From assembly GCA_036274495.1 (NCBI GenBank), contig DASUFP010000063.1, forward strand, positions 1-11,587: a stretch of 11,587 nucleotides of DNA. The letters are read 5' to 3'. A program made the position numbers and the translations under genes. Below, one piece after another: positions 1 through 7,639 of the stretch. This DNA comes from DASUFP01 sp036274495. GTDB taxonomy: Bacteria; Bacteroidota; Bacteroidia; AKYH767-A; OLB10. The notes under the pieces were generated by a model that had not been told where the DNA came from, made no database searches, and was given only the letters and a program-made list of their open reading frames with translations. Each line of letters starts with the position of its first letter. Within the stretch, counting starts at the first letter, position 1.

Positions 1-329
1 TAGGCCTCACATACATCTACGGCATCGGTCGCACAACCGCTCAGAAAATTCTGTCTGAAAGTGGTATCGATTTCAACAAGAAAGTGCAGGACTGGAACGA
101 CGATGATCTGAATAAGATTCGTACGTATATCAACGACTTTATTAAAGTCGAAGGCGCGTTGCGTTCCGAAACGCAGTTGAACATTAAACGTCTGATGGAT
201 ATCGGATGTTACCGCGGAGTACGCCACCGTGTGGGTCTTCCGGTACGTGGTCAGCGTACAAAAAACAACTGCAGAACACGTAAAGGAAAGCGTAAGACAG
301 TTGCAAACAAAAAGAAAGTAACCAAGTAA
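1..329 (+). CDS. rpsM: 30S ribosomal protein S13, 5' end missing
   Basis: S13 sits in the head of the 30S subunit, contacting 16S rRNA and forming intersubunit bridges with the 50S. The reading frame is open from position 3 and gives 108 residues up to the TAA at 327-329. The first visible residues, GLTYIYGIGRTTAQKIL, are the helix-hairpin-helix region of S13, and the end is the basic tail GLPVRGQRTK...RTRKGKRKTVANKKK that contacts the tRNA sites. Members of the family are about 125 residues, so roughly 17 N-terminal residues lie before the window. A GTG at 84 is internal and is not a start, because conserved S13 sequence continues upstream of it. The tail reads RTKNNCRTRKG, with a Cys where I would expect a small residue such as Ala. 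The gene is first in the run rpsM-rpsK-rpsD-rpoA-rplQ, and rpsK follows after 55 bp. The identification is secure. Confidence 0.97.
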   Translation, partial: GLTYIYGIGRTTAQKILSESGIDFNKKVQDWNDDDLNKIRTYINDFIKVEGALRSETQLNIKRLMDIGCYRGVRHRVGLPVRGQRTKNNCRTRKGKRKTVANKKKVTK

Positions 330-384
330 TCAATAACGATCAACAGATCCGGATAGAACGGGCTGCGTGAAATAAATCTAATAA

Positions 385-777
385 ATGGCAAAAACAGCTA
401 AAGTAACGGCTAAAAAGAAAGTTGTTAAAGTTGAATCGATAGGCGAAGCTCATATCAGTGCCACTTTCAACAACATTATCATCAGCATCACCAATACCTC
501 CGGCCAGGTTGTTTCCTGGGCTTCTGCGGGTAAAATGGGATTCAAAGGTTCAAAAAAGAACACTCCTTATGCCGCTCAGATGGCAGCTCAGGATTGCTCC
601 AAAGTGGCTTATGAAGCAGGTATGCGTAAGGTGAAAGTATTCGTGAAAGGACCCGGTGCCGGTCGTGAATCAGCAATCAGGACATTGTATAACGCAGGAT
701 TGGAAGTTACAGAAATTGTTGACATCACTCCAATTCCGCACAATGGCTGCCGCCCTCCTAAGCGTAGAAGAATTTAA
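385..777 (+). CDS. rpsK: 30S ribosomal protein S11
   Basis: S11 lies on the platform of the 30S subunit and helps shape the mRNA exit and E-site region. The 130-residue product has the normal family length. After a Lys-rich N-terminus (residues 1-15) come the conserved core ATFNNIIISITNTSG, the stretch WASAGKMGFKGSKKNTPYAAQ, the motif GPGAGRESAIR, and the hallmark C-terminus PHNGCRPPKRRR. The ATG at 385 is preceded by an A/T-rich leader without a Shine-Dalgarno sequence, typical of Bacteroidota. The gene lies 55 bp after rpsM and 32 bp before rpsD, with no terminator between them, so it is read as part of the same operon. Confidence 0.98.
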   Translation: MAKTAKVTAKKKVVKVESIGEAHISATFNNIIISITNTSGQVVSWASAGKMGFKGSKKNTPYAAQMAAQDCSKVAYEAGMRKVKVFVKGPGAGRESAIRTLYNAGLEVTEIVDITPIPHNGCRPPKRRRI

Positions 778-809
778 TCAGTAGAAATCAGTAAAGACCT
801 AAAAGAATA

Positions 810-1415
810 ATGGCAAGGTATATCGGTCCGAAGACCAAGATAGCAAGAAAGTTCAGAGAGCCAATTTATGGCCCTGATAAGAATTTTGACAAACGTAATT
901 ATCCTCCCGGACAACACGGGCAGTCTAAGAAACGGTCAAAACAATCGGAATATGCAACACAGCTGAAGGAAAAACAAAAGGTTAAGTACACCTATGGAAT
1001 TCTGGAGCGCCAGTTTGCCAAGACCTTCGATCGTGCTTCCCGCAAGGAGGGTATCACCGGAGAAAATCTGCTTCAGTTGATCGAATCAAGACTCGACAAC
1101 GTAGTTTACCGTTTGGGTATCGCTCCAACCCGTTCTGCTGCACGTCAGCTTGTTTCACACTGCCACATTATCGTAAACGGTACTGTTGTTAACATTCCTT
1201 CGTTCACACTTCGTCCGGGCGACAGCGTAGGTGTTCGTGAACGGTCTAAATCATCTCAGGTTATTAACGACTCATTGCGTTCGAGAATAAACAAGTACGG
1301 TTGGCTCGAGTGGGACGAGAGTAAAATGGAAGGTAAGTTTGTAAATGTACCTGCCCGTTCCGAAATAACCGAAAACATCAAAGAACAACTTATCGTCGAA
1401 TTGTATTCGAAGTAA
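810..1415 (+). CDS. rpsD: 30S ribosomal protein S4
   Basis: S4 is a primary 16S rRNA-binding protein that nucleates assembly of the 30S body and lines the mRNA entry channel. The 201-residue product has the usual length. Its N-terminal domain starts MARYIGPKTKIARKFREPIYG and has no cysteine cluster, so this is the zinc-free form. The S4 RNA-binding domain covers about residues 93-150 (SRLDNVVYRLGIAPTRSAARQLV...IIVNGTVVNIP...LRPGD). In other bacteria S4 can repress its own operon by binding an mRNA leader. I see no recognisable leader structure of that kind here, and the start of the operon lies outside the window. The start at ATG 810 has an A-rich leader and no Shine-Dalgarno motif. rpoA follows after 36 bp. 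Confidence 0.98.
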   Translation: MARYIGPKTKIARKFREPIYGPDKNFDKRNYPPGQHGQSKKRSKQSEYATQLKEKQKVKYTYGILERQFAKTFDRASRKEGITGENLLQLIESRLDNVVYRLGIAPTRSAARQLVSHCHIIVNGTVVNIPSFTLRPGDSVGVRERSKSSQVINDSLRSRINKYGWLEWDESKMEGKFVNVPARSEITENIKEQLIVELYSK

Positions 1416-1451
1416 GATTAATAAGTATAAACAACTAAAAGCTCTATATAC

Positions 1452-2444
1452 ATGGCAATACTTGCATTTCAGAAACCGGATAAAGTTATAATGCTTCATT
1501 CCAATGAGCACGTGGGAACTTTTGAGTTCCGACCTCTTGAGCCCGGCTATGGAATCACAATCGGCAATGCGCTTCGCAGAATACTCTTGTCTTCACTTGA
1601 AGGACATGCTATCACTACGGTCAAAATTTCAGGTGTTGACCATGAATTCTCTACCATCAAAGGTGTTGTTGAAGACGTTACTGAAATTATTCTGAATCTT
1701 AAACAGGTTCGTTTCAAGAAGCAGATTGAGTCAACTGATTCCGAAAAAGTTCAGGTAACTATCAATGGCAAAAATCAGTTTACCGCCGGTGATATAGCTA
1801 AACACACTTCCGCATTTCAGGTTTTGAATCCTGATCTGGTGATTTGCAATATGGAAACCAGTGTGAAGCTGCAAATTGATCTGACCATCGATAAAGGTCG
1901 CGGATATGTACCTGCCGAAGAAAATAAATCCAATGCCAATCCGGTTGGAACAATCGCGGTGGATTCAATTTTTACACCTATTCGTAACGTGCGTTACAAC
2001 GTAGAAAACTACCGTGTAGAACAAAAAACAGATTACGAAAAGTTGCTTCTTGAAATTTCTACGGACGGATCTATTCATCCTAAAGAAGCCCTGAAAGAAG
2101 CTGCTGAAATTCTGATCCATCACTTTATGTTGTTCTCTGATGAAAAAATCACTCTCGAGAATAAACCGAAGACTCCTACCGAGGAGTTCGATGAGTCATC
2201 GTTGCATATGCGTCAACTGTTAAAAACAAAACTGGTTGATATGGATCTTTCTGTGAGAGCGTTGAACTGTCTTAAGGCAGCTGACGTTGAAACCCTGGGT
2301 GACCTGGTTTCATTCTCCAAAAACGATCTGTTGAAATTCCGCAATTTCGGTAAGAAATCGCTTACTGAACTGGAAGAGCTGGTTCGTAGTAAAAACCTCC
2401 ATTTCGGAATGAATGTTTCGAAATACAAACTCGAAAAAGACTAA
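1452..2444 (+). CDS. rpoA: DNA-directed RNA polymerase subunit alpha
   Basis: The alpha subunit dimerises to start polymerase assembly, and its C-terminal domain binds upstream promoter DNA and activators. The 330-residue product has the N-terminal domain with the motif RPLEPGYGITIGNALRRILLSSLEG (about residues 27-51), which drives dimerisation. A linker around residues 235-252 leads to the C-terminal domain (about 253-322). There the DNA-contact residues known from E. coli are all present, shifted by four: Arg269, Asn272, Cys273, Gly300, Lys302, Ser303 and Glu306 (E. coli R265, N268, C269, G296, K298, S299, E302). UP-element-type binding is therefore likely to be retained. The ATG at 1452 is preceded by an A/T-rich leader without a Shine-Dalgarno sequence. 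The gene sits between rpsD and rplQ, the common arrangement for this operon. Confidence 0.99.
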   Translation: MAILAFQKPDKVIMLHSNEHVGTFEFRPLEPGYGITIGNALRRILLSSLEGHAITTVKISGVDHEFSTIKGVVEDVTEIILNLKQVRFKKQIESTDSEKVQVTINGKNQFTAGDIAKHTSAFQVLNPDLVICNMETSVKLQIDLTIDKGRGYVPAEENKSNANPVGTIAVDSIFTPIRNVRYNVENYRVEQKTDYEKLLLEISTDGSIHPKEALKEAAEILIHHFMLFSDEKITLENKPKTPTEEFDESSLHMRQLLKTKLVDMDLSVRALNCLKAADVETLGDLVSFSKNDLLKFRNFGKKSLTELEELVRSKNLHFGMNVSKYKLEKD

Positions 2445-2454
2445 TAGAAGAAAG

Positions 2455-2472
2455 TTCCGGAAACTTCCGGGA
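2455..2472 (+). other. Small hairpin between rpoA and rplQ
   Basis: In the 51-bp gap between the two genes, TTCCGGA (2455-2461), loop AACT, and TCCGGGA (2466-2472) can form a 7-bp stem with one G-U pair. No T-run follows, so it is not an intrinsic terminator. It lies about 23 bases before the rplQ start codon. It could affect mRNA stability or the relative yield of RpoA and L17, but that is inference, and a chance structure is also possible. Confidence 0.4.
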
Positions 2473-2495
2473 TCCTACATAGAACAGATACTAAA

Positions 2496-3005
2496 ATGCG
2501 TCACGGTAAAAAAGTAAATCATCTCGGCAGGACTCACAGCCACAGGGCTGCGCTGCTGTCAAATATGGCCGCTTCATTGATTCTCCATAAACGAATCAAT
2601 ACTACGGTTGCTAAAGCTAAAGCACTCCGTAAGTATGTGGAGCCTCTTATTACAAAGTCTAAAGACGATTCAACACATTCCCGCAGAATGGCCTTCAGCT
2701 ATCTTCAGGATAAAGATGCGGTAACTGAATTGTTCCGCGAAGTGGCTGCTAAGGTGAGCGACCGTCCGGGAGGATACACCCGTATCATCAAAACCGGTAA
2801 TCGTTTAGGTGATGCTGCTGAAATGTGTATGATGGAACTGGTAGATTATAACACTTTGTATGTGACTGAGAAATCAGCACCATCCAAAAAAGCGAAAACT
2901 ACCCGAAGAGGCCGTACCAAAAAGGCTGACGGAGCAGCTGCAGAAGCACCTGCTAAGAAAGCAAAAGCTGAAAAGTCGGAAAGTACTGAAGAGTCACCAG
3001 AATGA
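2496..3005 (+). CDS. rplQ: 50S ribosomal protein L17 with basic C-terminal tail
   Basis: L17 binds 23S rRNA near the exit side of the large subunit. The core covers residues 1 to about 120, starting MRHGKKVNHLGRTHSHRAALLSNMA and including the conserved PGGYTRIIKTGNRLGDAAEM. E. coli L17 is 127 residues. This protein has 169, and residues 126-169 form a low-complexity tail that begins Lys/Arg/Ala-rich and ends acidic (ESTEESPE). Such tails are common in Bacteroidota L17 and are probably disordered or rRNA-binding; this is inference. It is the last gene of the ribosomal operon and is followed after about 23 bp by a strong terminator. Confidence 0.97.
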   Translation: MRHGKKVNHLGRTHSHRAALLSNMAASLILHKRINTTVAKAKALRKYVEPLITKSKDDSTHSRRMAFSYLQDKDAVTELFREVAAKVSDRPGGYTRIIKTGNRLGDAAEMCMMELVDYNTLYVTEKSAPSKKAKTTRRGRTKKADGAAAEAPAKKAKAEKSESTEESPE

Positions 3006-3028
3006 TAAAATATTGAAAATCAATACAC

Positions 3029-3063
3029 AAAGGGATGAAACATACGTTTTATCCCTTTTTTTT
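3029..3063 (+). terminator. Intrinsic terminator after rplQ
   Basis: AAAGGGATGAAAC (3029-3041), a 4-base loop ATAC, and GTTTTATCCCTTT (3046-3058) form a 13-bp stem with a single G-U pair, followed directly by five further T residues (3059-3063). This is a textbook Rho-independent terminator, placed 23 bp after the rplQ stop. It should close the ribosomal protein operon and separate it from carA. Confidence 0.9.
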
Positions 3064-3065
3064 AG

Positions 3066-3073
3066 TTAATTTG
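3066..3073 (+). promoter_or_regulatory. Possible -7 promoter element for carA
   Basis: TTAATTTG lies just after the rplQ terminator and 14 bases before the carA start codon. It matches the Bacteroidota -7 consensus TAnnTTTG at five of six fixed positions. No convincing TTG/TTTG -33 element is visible at the right distance. A promoter is expected here because the terminator cuts carA off from the upstream operon. The surrounding bases nearly repeat those at the rnpB promoter (8114-8127). Confidence 0.35.
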
Positions 3074-3087
3074 CAACACTCCAAATC

Positions 3088-4212
3088 ATGAAATATACTA
3101 CCAAATCACCCGCAATACTACTACTGGCAGATGGAACCATTTTTTACGGCAAGTCGGCCGGTAAGGTAGGAATAGCAACAGGCGAAATATGTTTTAACAC
3201 CGGAATGACCGGTTATCAGGAAGTGTTTACCGACCCATCTTATCAGGGGCAGTTACTGGTTGCCACAAATGTGCATATTGGTAATTATGGCATCCGCCAC
3301 GACGAGTCAGAATCGGCATCCATAAAAATTGCCGGGATGATTTGCCGGAACTTCAGTTTGCAGTATTCCCGTAAATCAGCCGACCAGTCGCTTAATGATT
3401 ACTTTATTGAGCAAAACCTAGTAGCCATTTCTGATATCGACACCCGGGCCCTGGTTCGTCATATTCGTGATAAGGGAGCTATGAATGCGCTTATTTCTTC
3501 CGAAGAATCCGACATAACCAAGTTAAAGGCCATACTGGCTAAAGTGCCCTCTATGGCCGGATTGGAGCTGAGTTCAAAAGTATCCGTAAAAAAACCCTAT
3601 TTCTTTGGTGATCCTTCTGCTTCTCTCAAAGTTGCTGTAATGGACGAGGGAGTAAAAACCAATACGCTCCGGTGTCTTTCTGACCGCGGATGCTATGTTC
3701 AGGTGTTTCCGTACAATACTTCTTTTGAAGAAATGAATGCCTGGGAACCGGATGGTTTTCTGATTTCCAATGGCCCCGGTGATCCGGCGGTGATGCCAGA
3801 AGTTGTTCAGACAGTAAAAGATATTCTGGCTAACAACAAACCGGTTTTTGGAATTTGTCTTGGACATCAGCTGCTTGCTGAAGCTTGCGGTATCTCAACT
3901 TTTAAAATGTTTAACGGCCATAGGGGAATAAATCATCCTGTTAAAAATATTGAAACCGGTCATTCGGAAGTTACTTCTCAAAATCATGGTTTTTCAATCA
4001 GCAGGGAAGATGTGGAAAAATCAAAAGAAGTTGAAATTACCCATGTTAATCTGAACGACAATTCAGTTGAAGGAATCCGGGTTAAAAACAAAAAAGCTTT
4101 TTCTGTTCAGTACCACCCTGAGTCAGCTCCGGGACCTGATGACAGCAGGTATTTATTTGATGAGTTTGTTGGCAGTTTAAAGACCCGCACCGCTGCAATG
4201 GCAAATGCCTGA
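3088..4212 (+). CDS. carA: Carbamoyl phosphate synthetase small (glutaminase) subunit
   Basis: CarA hydrolyses glutamine and channels ammonia to CarB, which makes carbamoyl phosphate for pyrimidine and arginine synthesis. The 374-residue protein has the N-terminal small-chain domain (about residues 8-150, with the motif ATGEICFNTGMTGYQEVFTDPSY) and a C-terminal class I glutamine amidotransferase domain (about 185-365). The oxyanion-hole motif SNGPGDP is at 227-233. The catalytic triad is complete: nucleophile Cys257 in FGICLGHQ, and His343 and Glu345 in QYHPES. The length is normal. carB is not in the window, so the two subunit genes are not adjacent downstream. The gene follows the ribosomal operon after 82 bp but behind a strong terminator, so independent transcription is likely. 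It converges on lpdA, with 186 bp between the stops. Confidence 0.97.
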   Translation: MKYTTKSPAILLLADGTIFYGKSAGKVGIATGEICFNTGMTGYQEVFTDPSYQGQLLVATNVHIGNYGIRHDESESASIKIAGMICRNFSLQYSRKSADQSLNDYFIEQNLVAISDIDTRALVRHIRDKGAMNALISSEESDITKLKAILAKVPSMAGLELSSKVSVKKPYFFGDPSASLKVAVMDEGVKTNTLRCLSDRGCYVQVFPYNTSFEEMNAWEPDGFLISNGPGDPAVMPEVVQTVKDILANNKPVFGICLGHQLLAEACGISTFKMFNGHRGINHPVKNIETGHSEVTSQNHGFSISREDVEKSKEVEITHVNLNDNSVEGIRVKNKKAFSVQYHPESAPGPDDSRYLFDEFVGSLKTRTAAMANA

Positions 4213-4349
4213 TAGCATATAATTGCAGTAACTGTATAAGTAGCTGGTTGGGGTTTTCGGAAGTGAAATGACAGAAAAGATTCCGGCAAAACTATTTTTC
4301 CGATACCAGCATTAGGCAAGCTATCAATAATTCTGACGGAATGGAAGAG

Positions 4350-4386
4350 CCGGTAATTGTGCATTGGCGTTGCTGATGCAATCCGG
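4350..4386. terminator. Weak imperfect hairpin between carA and lpdA
   Basis: The 186-bp gap between the convergent carA and lpdA genes has no classical terminator. The best candidate pairs CCGG (4350-4353) with CCGG (4383-4386) and GCAT with ATGC inside, with bulges between. It is followed on the + strand only by TTTCCCC, and no T-run follows on the - strand. I regard it as a weak candidate for the carA transcript end. Confidence 0.2.
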
Positions 4387-4398
4387 TTTCCCCTCCAA

Positions 4399-5790
4399 TC
4401 AAATATGAATCACCTCCCCGTAGGCAGCAGCGGCAGCTTCCATAATGGCTTCCGACATTGTTGGATGTGGATGTACAGCCTTAATCATTTCATGGCCTGT
4501 TGTTTCCAGTTTACGTGCAACCACAACTTCCGCAATCATCTCTGTTACGTTCATACCAATCATATGCGCTCCGAGGAATTCACCGTATTTGGCGTCAAAA
4601 ATAAGTTTTACAAAGCCGTCTTTTGCTCCGGCAGCACTTGCCTTACCTGAGGCGGAAAACGGAAACTTACCCACTTTAATCTCATAACCGGCATCTTTAG
4701 CGGCTTTCTCTGTGTATCCTACAGATGCAATTTCAGGTGAGCAATAGGTGCAACCGGGAATATTGTTGTAATCGAGAGGTTCGGGATGCTGACCGGCAAT
4801 TTTTTCGACACAAATAATTCCTTCTGCTGAAGCAACGTGCGCTAAGGCCTGTCCTTTGACAATATCGCCAATAGCATATATACCCGGAATGTTAGTTTGA
4901 TAGTAATCATTAACAATCACACGGCCCTTATCGGTAATAACACCAACTTCTTCAAGACCGATACCTTCAATATTCGGAGTGATGCCAACAGCCGAAAGCA
5001 CAATATCCGCTTCAACAACCGTCGATTCACCCTTTTTATTTTTGATATTCACTTTACAACCCTTACCTGATGTGTCCACTGATTCAACTGTTGACTCAGT
5101 CATGATTTCAATTCCTGACTTTTTAAACGACCGCAAGAGCTGCTTGGAAACCTCTTCGTCTTCAACCGGTACAATGTTTGGCATAAATTCCACAATGGTT
5201 ACTTTCGTTCCCATTGCACTATAGAAATAAGCGAATTCGACTCCAATTGCACCTGATCCAACTACTACCATTGTTTGTGGCTGATTGGGCAGAGACATCG
5301 CCTCGCGGTACCCGATAACTTTTTTGCCATCTTGTTTTAAACCGGGCAATTCCCGTGAGCGCGCTCCGGTAGCAAGAATAATATGAGCGGCCTCATACAT
5401 GGTTGTTTTTCCGTCGGCTCCGGTTACCTCAACTTTTTTTCCCGGTTTTAAACTCCCGCGTCCTTCAATAACATCAATTTTATTTTTTTTCATCAGGAAT
5501 TGTACGCCTTTGCTCATCCCGTCGGCTACATTTCTGCTTCGCTGCACAACAGCATTAAAGTCTTTGTCGGCGCCCGTTACTGTAATACCATAATCAGATG
5601 CATGGTTAATATATTCAAAAACCTGTGCACTCTTTAACAAGGCTTTTGTAGGAATACATCCCCAGTTCAGGCAAACACCTCCCAGATTTTCCTTTTCAAT
5701 TATGGCGGTTTTGAGTCCTAGCTGAGATGCCCTGATTGCGGCAACATATCCGCCGGGACCACTTCCAACAACAATTACATCATAGTTCAT
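4399..5790 (-). CDS. lpdA: Dihydrolipoyl dehydrogenase (E3)
   Basis: This FAD flavoprotein reoxidises the dihydrolipoyl groups of 2-oxo acid dehydrogenase complexes and/or the glycine cleavage H protein, passing electrons to NAD+. The 463-residue product starts MNYDVIVVGSGPGGYVAA, with the FAD-binding GxGxxG at residues 9-14. The redox-active disulfide is Cys40-Cys45 in GGVCLNWGCIPTK. A second nucleotide-binding motif, VVGSGAIGVEFAYF, marks the NAD domain (about 176-200). The FAD-binding motif IYAIGDIVKGQALAHVASAEG follows, and the dimerisation domain ends with the active-site pair His442-Glu447 in HPHPTMSE. All catalytic residues are present and the length is standard. No E1, E2, lipoyl-protein or gcv gene is next to it, so it may serve several complexes from a stand-alone locus. 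It is divergent from the M61 peptidase gene. Confidence 0.97.
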   Translation of the reverse strand: MNYDVIVVGSGPGGYVAAIRASQLGLKTAIIEKENLGGVCLNWGCIPTKALLKSAQVFEYINHASDYGITVTGADKDFNAVVQRSRNVADGMSKGVQFLMKKNKIDVIEGRGSLKPGKKVEVTGADGKTTMYEAAHIILATGARSRELPGLKQDGKKVIGYREAMSLPNQPQTMVVVGSGAIGVEFAYFYSAMGTKVTIVEFMPNIVPVEDEEVSKQLLRSFKKSGIEIMTESTVESVDTSGKGCKVNIKNKKGESTVVEADIVLSAVGITPNIEGIGLEEVGVITDKGRVIVNDYYQTNIPGIYAIGDIVKGQALAHVASAEGIICVEKIAGQHPEPLDYNNIPGCTYCSPEIASVGYTEKAAKDAGYEIKVGKFPFSASGKASAAGAKDGFVKLIFDAKYGEFLGAHMIGMNVTEMIAEVVVARKLETTGHEMIKAVHPHPTMSEAIMEAAAAAYGEVIHI

Positions 5791-5814
5791 AATCTGTTCC
5801 TAATTTTAGCCTTG

Positions 5815-5846
5815 CGAAGATACGCAAACACCCCCAAAACTGCCAA
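5815..5846 (-). promoter_or_regulatory. Candidate lpdA promoter (TTG-N21-TATCTTCG)
   Basis: On the - strand, TTG (5846-5844) is followed after 21 bases by TATCTTCG (5822-5815). This fits the Bacteroidota -33/-7 layout (TTG or TTTG, about 19-23 bases, TAnnTTTG) with one mismatch in the -7 box. It would give a leader of about 20 nt before the lpdA ATG, which carries AGGA about 7 bases upstream of the start codon. I saw no comparable promoter for the divergent M61 gene. Confidence 0.35.
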
Positions 5847-5885
5847 CCCGAAGAGGCGTTGTAAAATATTGATAAACAGAATTAT

Positions 5886-7616
5886 ATGGAGTATTATTTT
5901 AGTGTCCCTGACCCTCAGGACAGGTTTATAAACATTCAGGCTGTTTTTACAAATGAGAGCAGGAAACCCACCATCACCATAAAACTGCCCTCGTGGCGCC
6001 CGGGAAGATATGAACTGGCGCATTTTTCAAAAAACATAAAAGGATTTAAGGCATTGAAATTCAATGGTGATGAGACATCCTTTAAAAAGACGGCAAGAGA
6101 TACCTGGGAAATAAACACTGATGGGCAGGGCATTTCGGTTGTGTACCGCTATTATGCCGCCCAACTCGATGCCGGAGCCTGCTGGGCCGATAATTACCAG
6201 CTTTACGTCAATCCAGTGCATTGCTGTGTATTTGATCCGGATCAGCTGGAATTGCCGTGTGTGGTGCATTTGGAATTGCCTGAAGGTTGGATTACAGCCA
6301 CAGGTATGAATAAAAAGGATGAGCGTACGCTTTATGCCGGCGATCATCACGAATTATTTGACAGTCCGTTTATCTGTTCACCTGAACTCAAACATGCGGC
6401 TTATTCGGTAGACGATATTCGCTTTCATATTTGGATGCAGGGCGATGCTGATCCTGATTGGAACAGGATTGTAAAAGACTTTGAGGCATTTACCAAATTG
6501 CAAATACAGTCAATGACCGGTTTTCCTGCTCCGGAGTTTCATTTCCTGGTGCAGTTGACACCCTATCCGTTTTATCATGGCGTTGAACATCTGAAGTCAA
6601 CTGTTTTAGCGCTCGGTCCCGGATATAAATTGATGCAGGATGATATCTACAATGATTTTTTAGGCGTGGCATCCCACGAATTGTTTCACTGCTGGAATGT
6701 AAAAACAATACGGCCTGTTGAGATGCTACCGTATGATTATACGAGGGAGAATTATGCCGAGACCGGATACGTATATGAAGGAGTTACAACTTATTTTGGA
6801 GATTTGTACCTAGCCAGATCCGGTTTTTTCAATTTGCAGCAATTGCTTGATGAGTACAGTTCAAGATTGCAAAAACACCTTGATAATCCGGGAAGGTATA
6901 ATTACTCGGTAGCCGAATCATCTTTTGATACCTGGCTGGATGGATATGTTCCCGGAATACCCGGCCGCAAGGTTTCCATTTACGATGAGGGATGTCTGCT
7001 TGCCCTTGCGATGGATTTCATGATACGGTCTGCAACACATAACATGAAATCCCTGGACGATGTAATGAGGGTTTTGTATATTGATTTCGGATTAAAAGGT
7101 ATTGGCTATTCAGCCGCTGATTACAAATCTGTTTGTGAAAAAACCGGCGGTAGGTCGTTTGATGCTTTTTTTAATGAATATGTAAATGCACCTGCCTCGT
7201 ATGAGCATTTACTTGAAGAAGTGCTTTCATTGGCCGGACTCGAAATACAATACAAGGAATCTGCCGGTAAGGCTGAGTCGCTGTTGGGAATAAAAACGGA
7301 GCAAAGAAATCAAAACACCATTGTGACGGCAGTGTATCCGGGATCACCTGCGTATAATGCCGGATTAATCAAAGATGATGAGTTGATTTCATTCAATGGT
7401 ACCCGGATCGCCGGTAATCTGGATGAATTGTGTGCATTTAAAACGTTCGATACGGTTGAAATTATAACAAGTACCTCAAGAAAAATTGTGAGAGTGCAGT
7501 TGGATAAGCAACAGGAACAGTATTACAAAAAAGCAAGAATTGTTTCTGCTGAACAACTGACTATGGCTCAGGTACAATTCAGGGATGCATGGTTAAACAT
7601 CAGCAAACCGAAGTAA
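5886..7616 (+). CDS. M61-family metallopeptidase with C-terminal PDZ domain
   Basis: This is a glycyl-aminopeptidase-like zinc peptidase, a family that trims residues from peptide N-termini. The 576-residue product has the M61 N-terminal beta domain (about 1-165, with SWRPGRYELAHFSKNIKGF). The catalytic domain carries the zinc motif HELFH at 264-268 within SHELFHCWNVKTIRP. Glu298 in YVYEGVTTYFGDLYL is the likely third zinc ligand. A PDZ domain spans about residues 450-545, with a VYPGSPAYNAGLIKDDELISFNG core. I see no signal peptide, lipobox or membrane segment, so it is probably cytoplasmic. The ATG at 5886 fits the family N-terminus (MEYYFSVPDPQDRFINIQ). It is divergent from lpdA and convergent with ridA (23 bp between stops, no terminator seen). 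The natural substrate cannot be read from the sequence. Confidence 0.93.
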   Translation: MEYYFSVPDPQDRFINIQAVFTNESRKPTITIKLPSWRPGRYELAHFSKNIKGFKALKFNGDETSFKKTARDTWEINTDGQGISVVYRYYAAQLDAGACWADNYQLYVNPVHCCVFDPDQLELPCVVHLELPEGWITATGMNKKDERTLYAGDHHELFDSPFICSPELKHAAYSVDDIRFHIWMQGDADPDWNRIVKDFEAFTKLQIQSMTGFPAPEFHFLVQLTPYPFYHGVEHLKSTVLALGPGYKLMQDDIYNDFLGVASHELFHCWNVKTIRPVEMLPYDYTRENYAETGYVYEGVTTYFGDLYLARSGFFNLQQLLDEYSSRLQKHLDNPGRYNYSVAESSFDTWLDGYVPGIPGRKVSIYDEGCLLALAMDFMIRSATHNMKSLDDVMRVLYIDFGLKGIGYSAADYKSVCEKTGGRSFDAFFNEYVNAPASYEHLLEEVLSLAGLEIQYKESAGKAESLLGIKTEQRNQNTIVTAVYPGSPAYNAGLIKDDELISFNGTRIAGNLDELCAFKTFDTVEIITSTSRKIVRVQLDKQQEQYYKKARIVSAEQLTMAQVQFRDAWLNISKPK

Positions 7617-7639
7617 GTGCAGGACGTCGCATCATTGGA

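Noticed and set aside
84..329. A GTG at 84 as the start of a short independent gene
   Set aside because: The same frame is open to the window edge, and the residues upstream of the GTG are conserved S13 sequence, so this is the 3' part of rpsM.
4213..4398. A small gene or riboswitch in the carA-lpdA gap
   Set aside because: I see no conserved RNA motif and no convincing coding frame with a start context. Only a weak, bulged hairpin is present.
4357..5593. Open frames on the + strand opposite lpdA
   Set aside because: They are antisense shadows of a complete, conserved lpdA with all catalytic motifs, and have no family features of their own.
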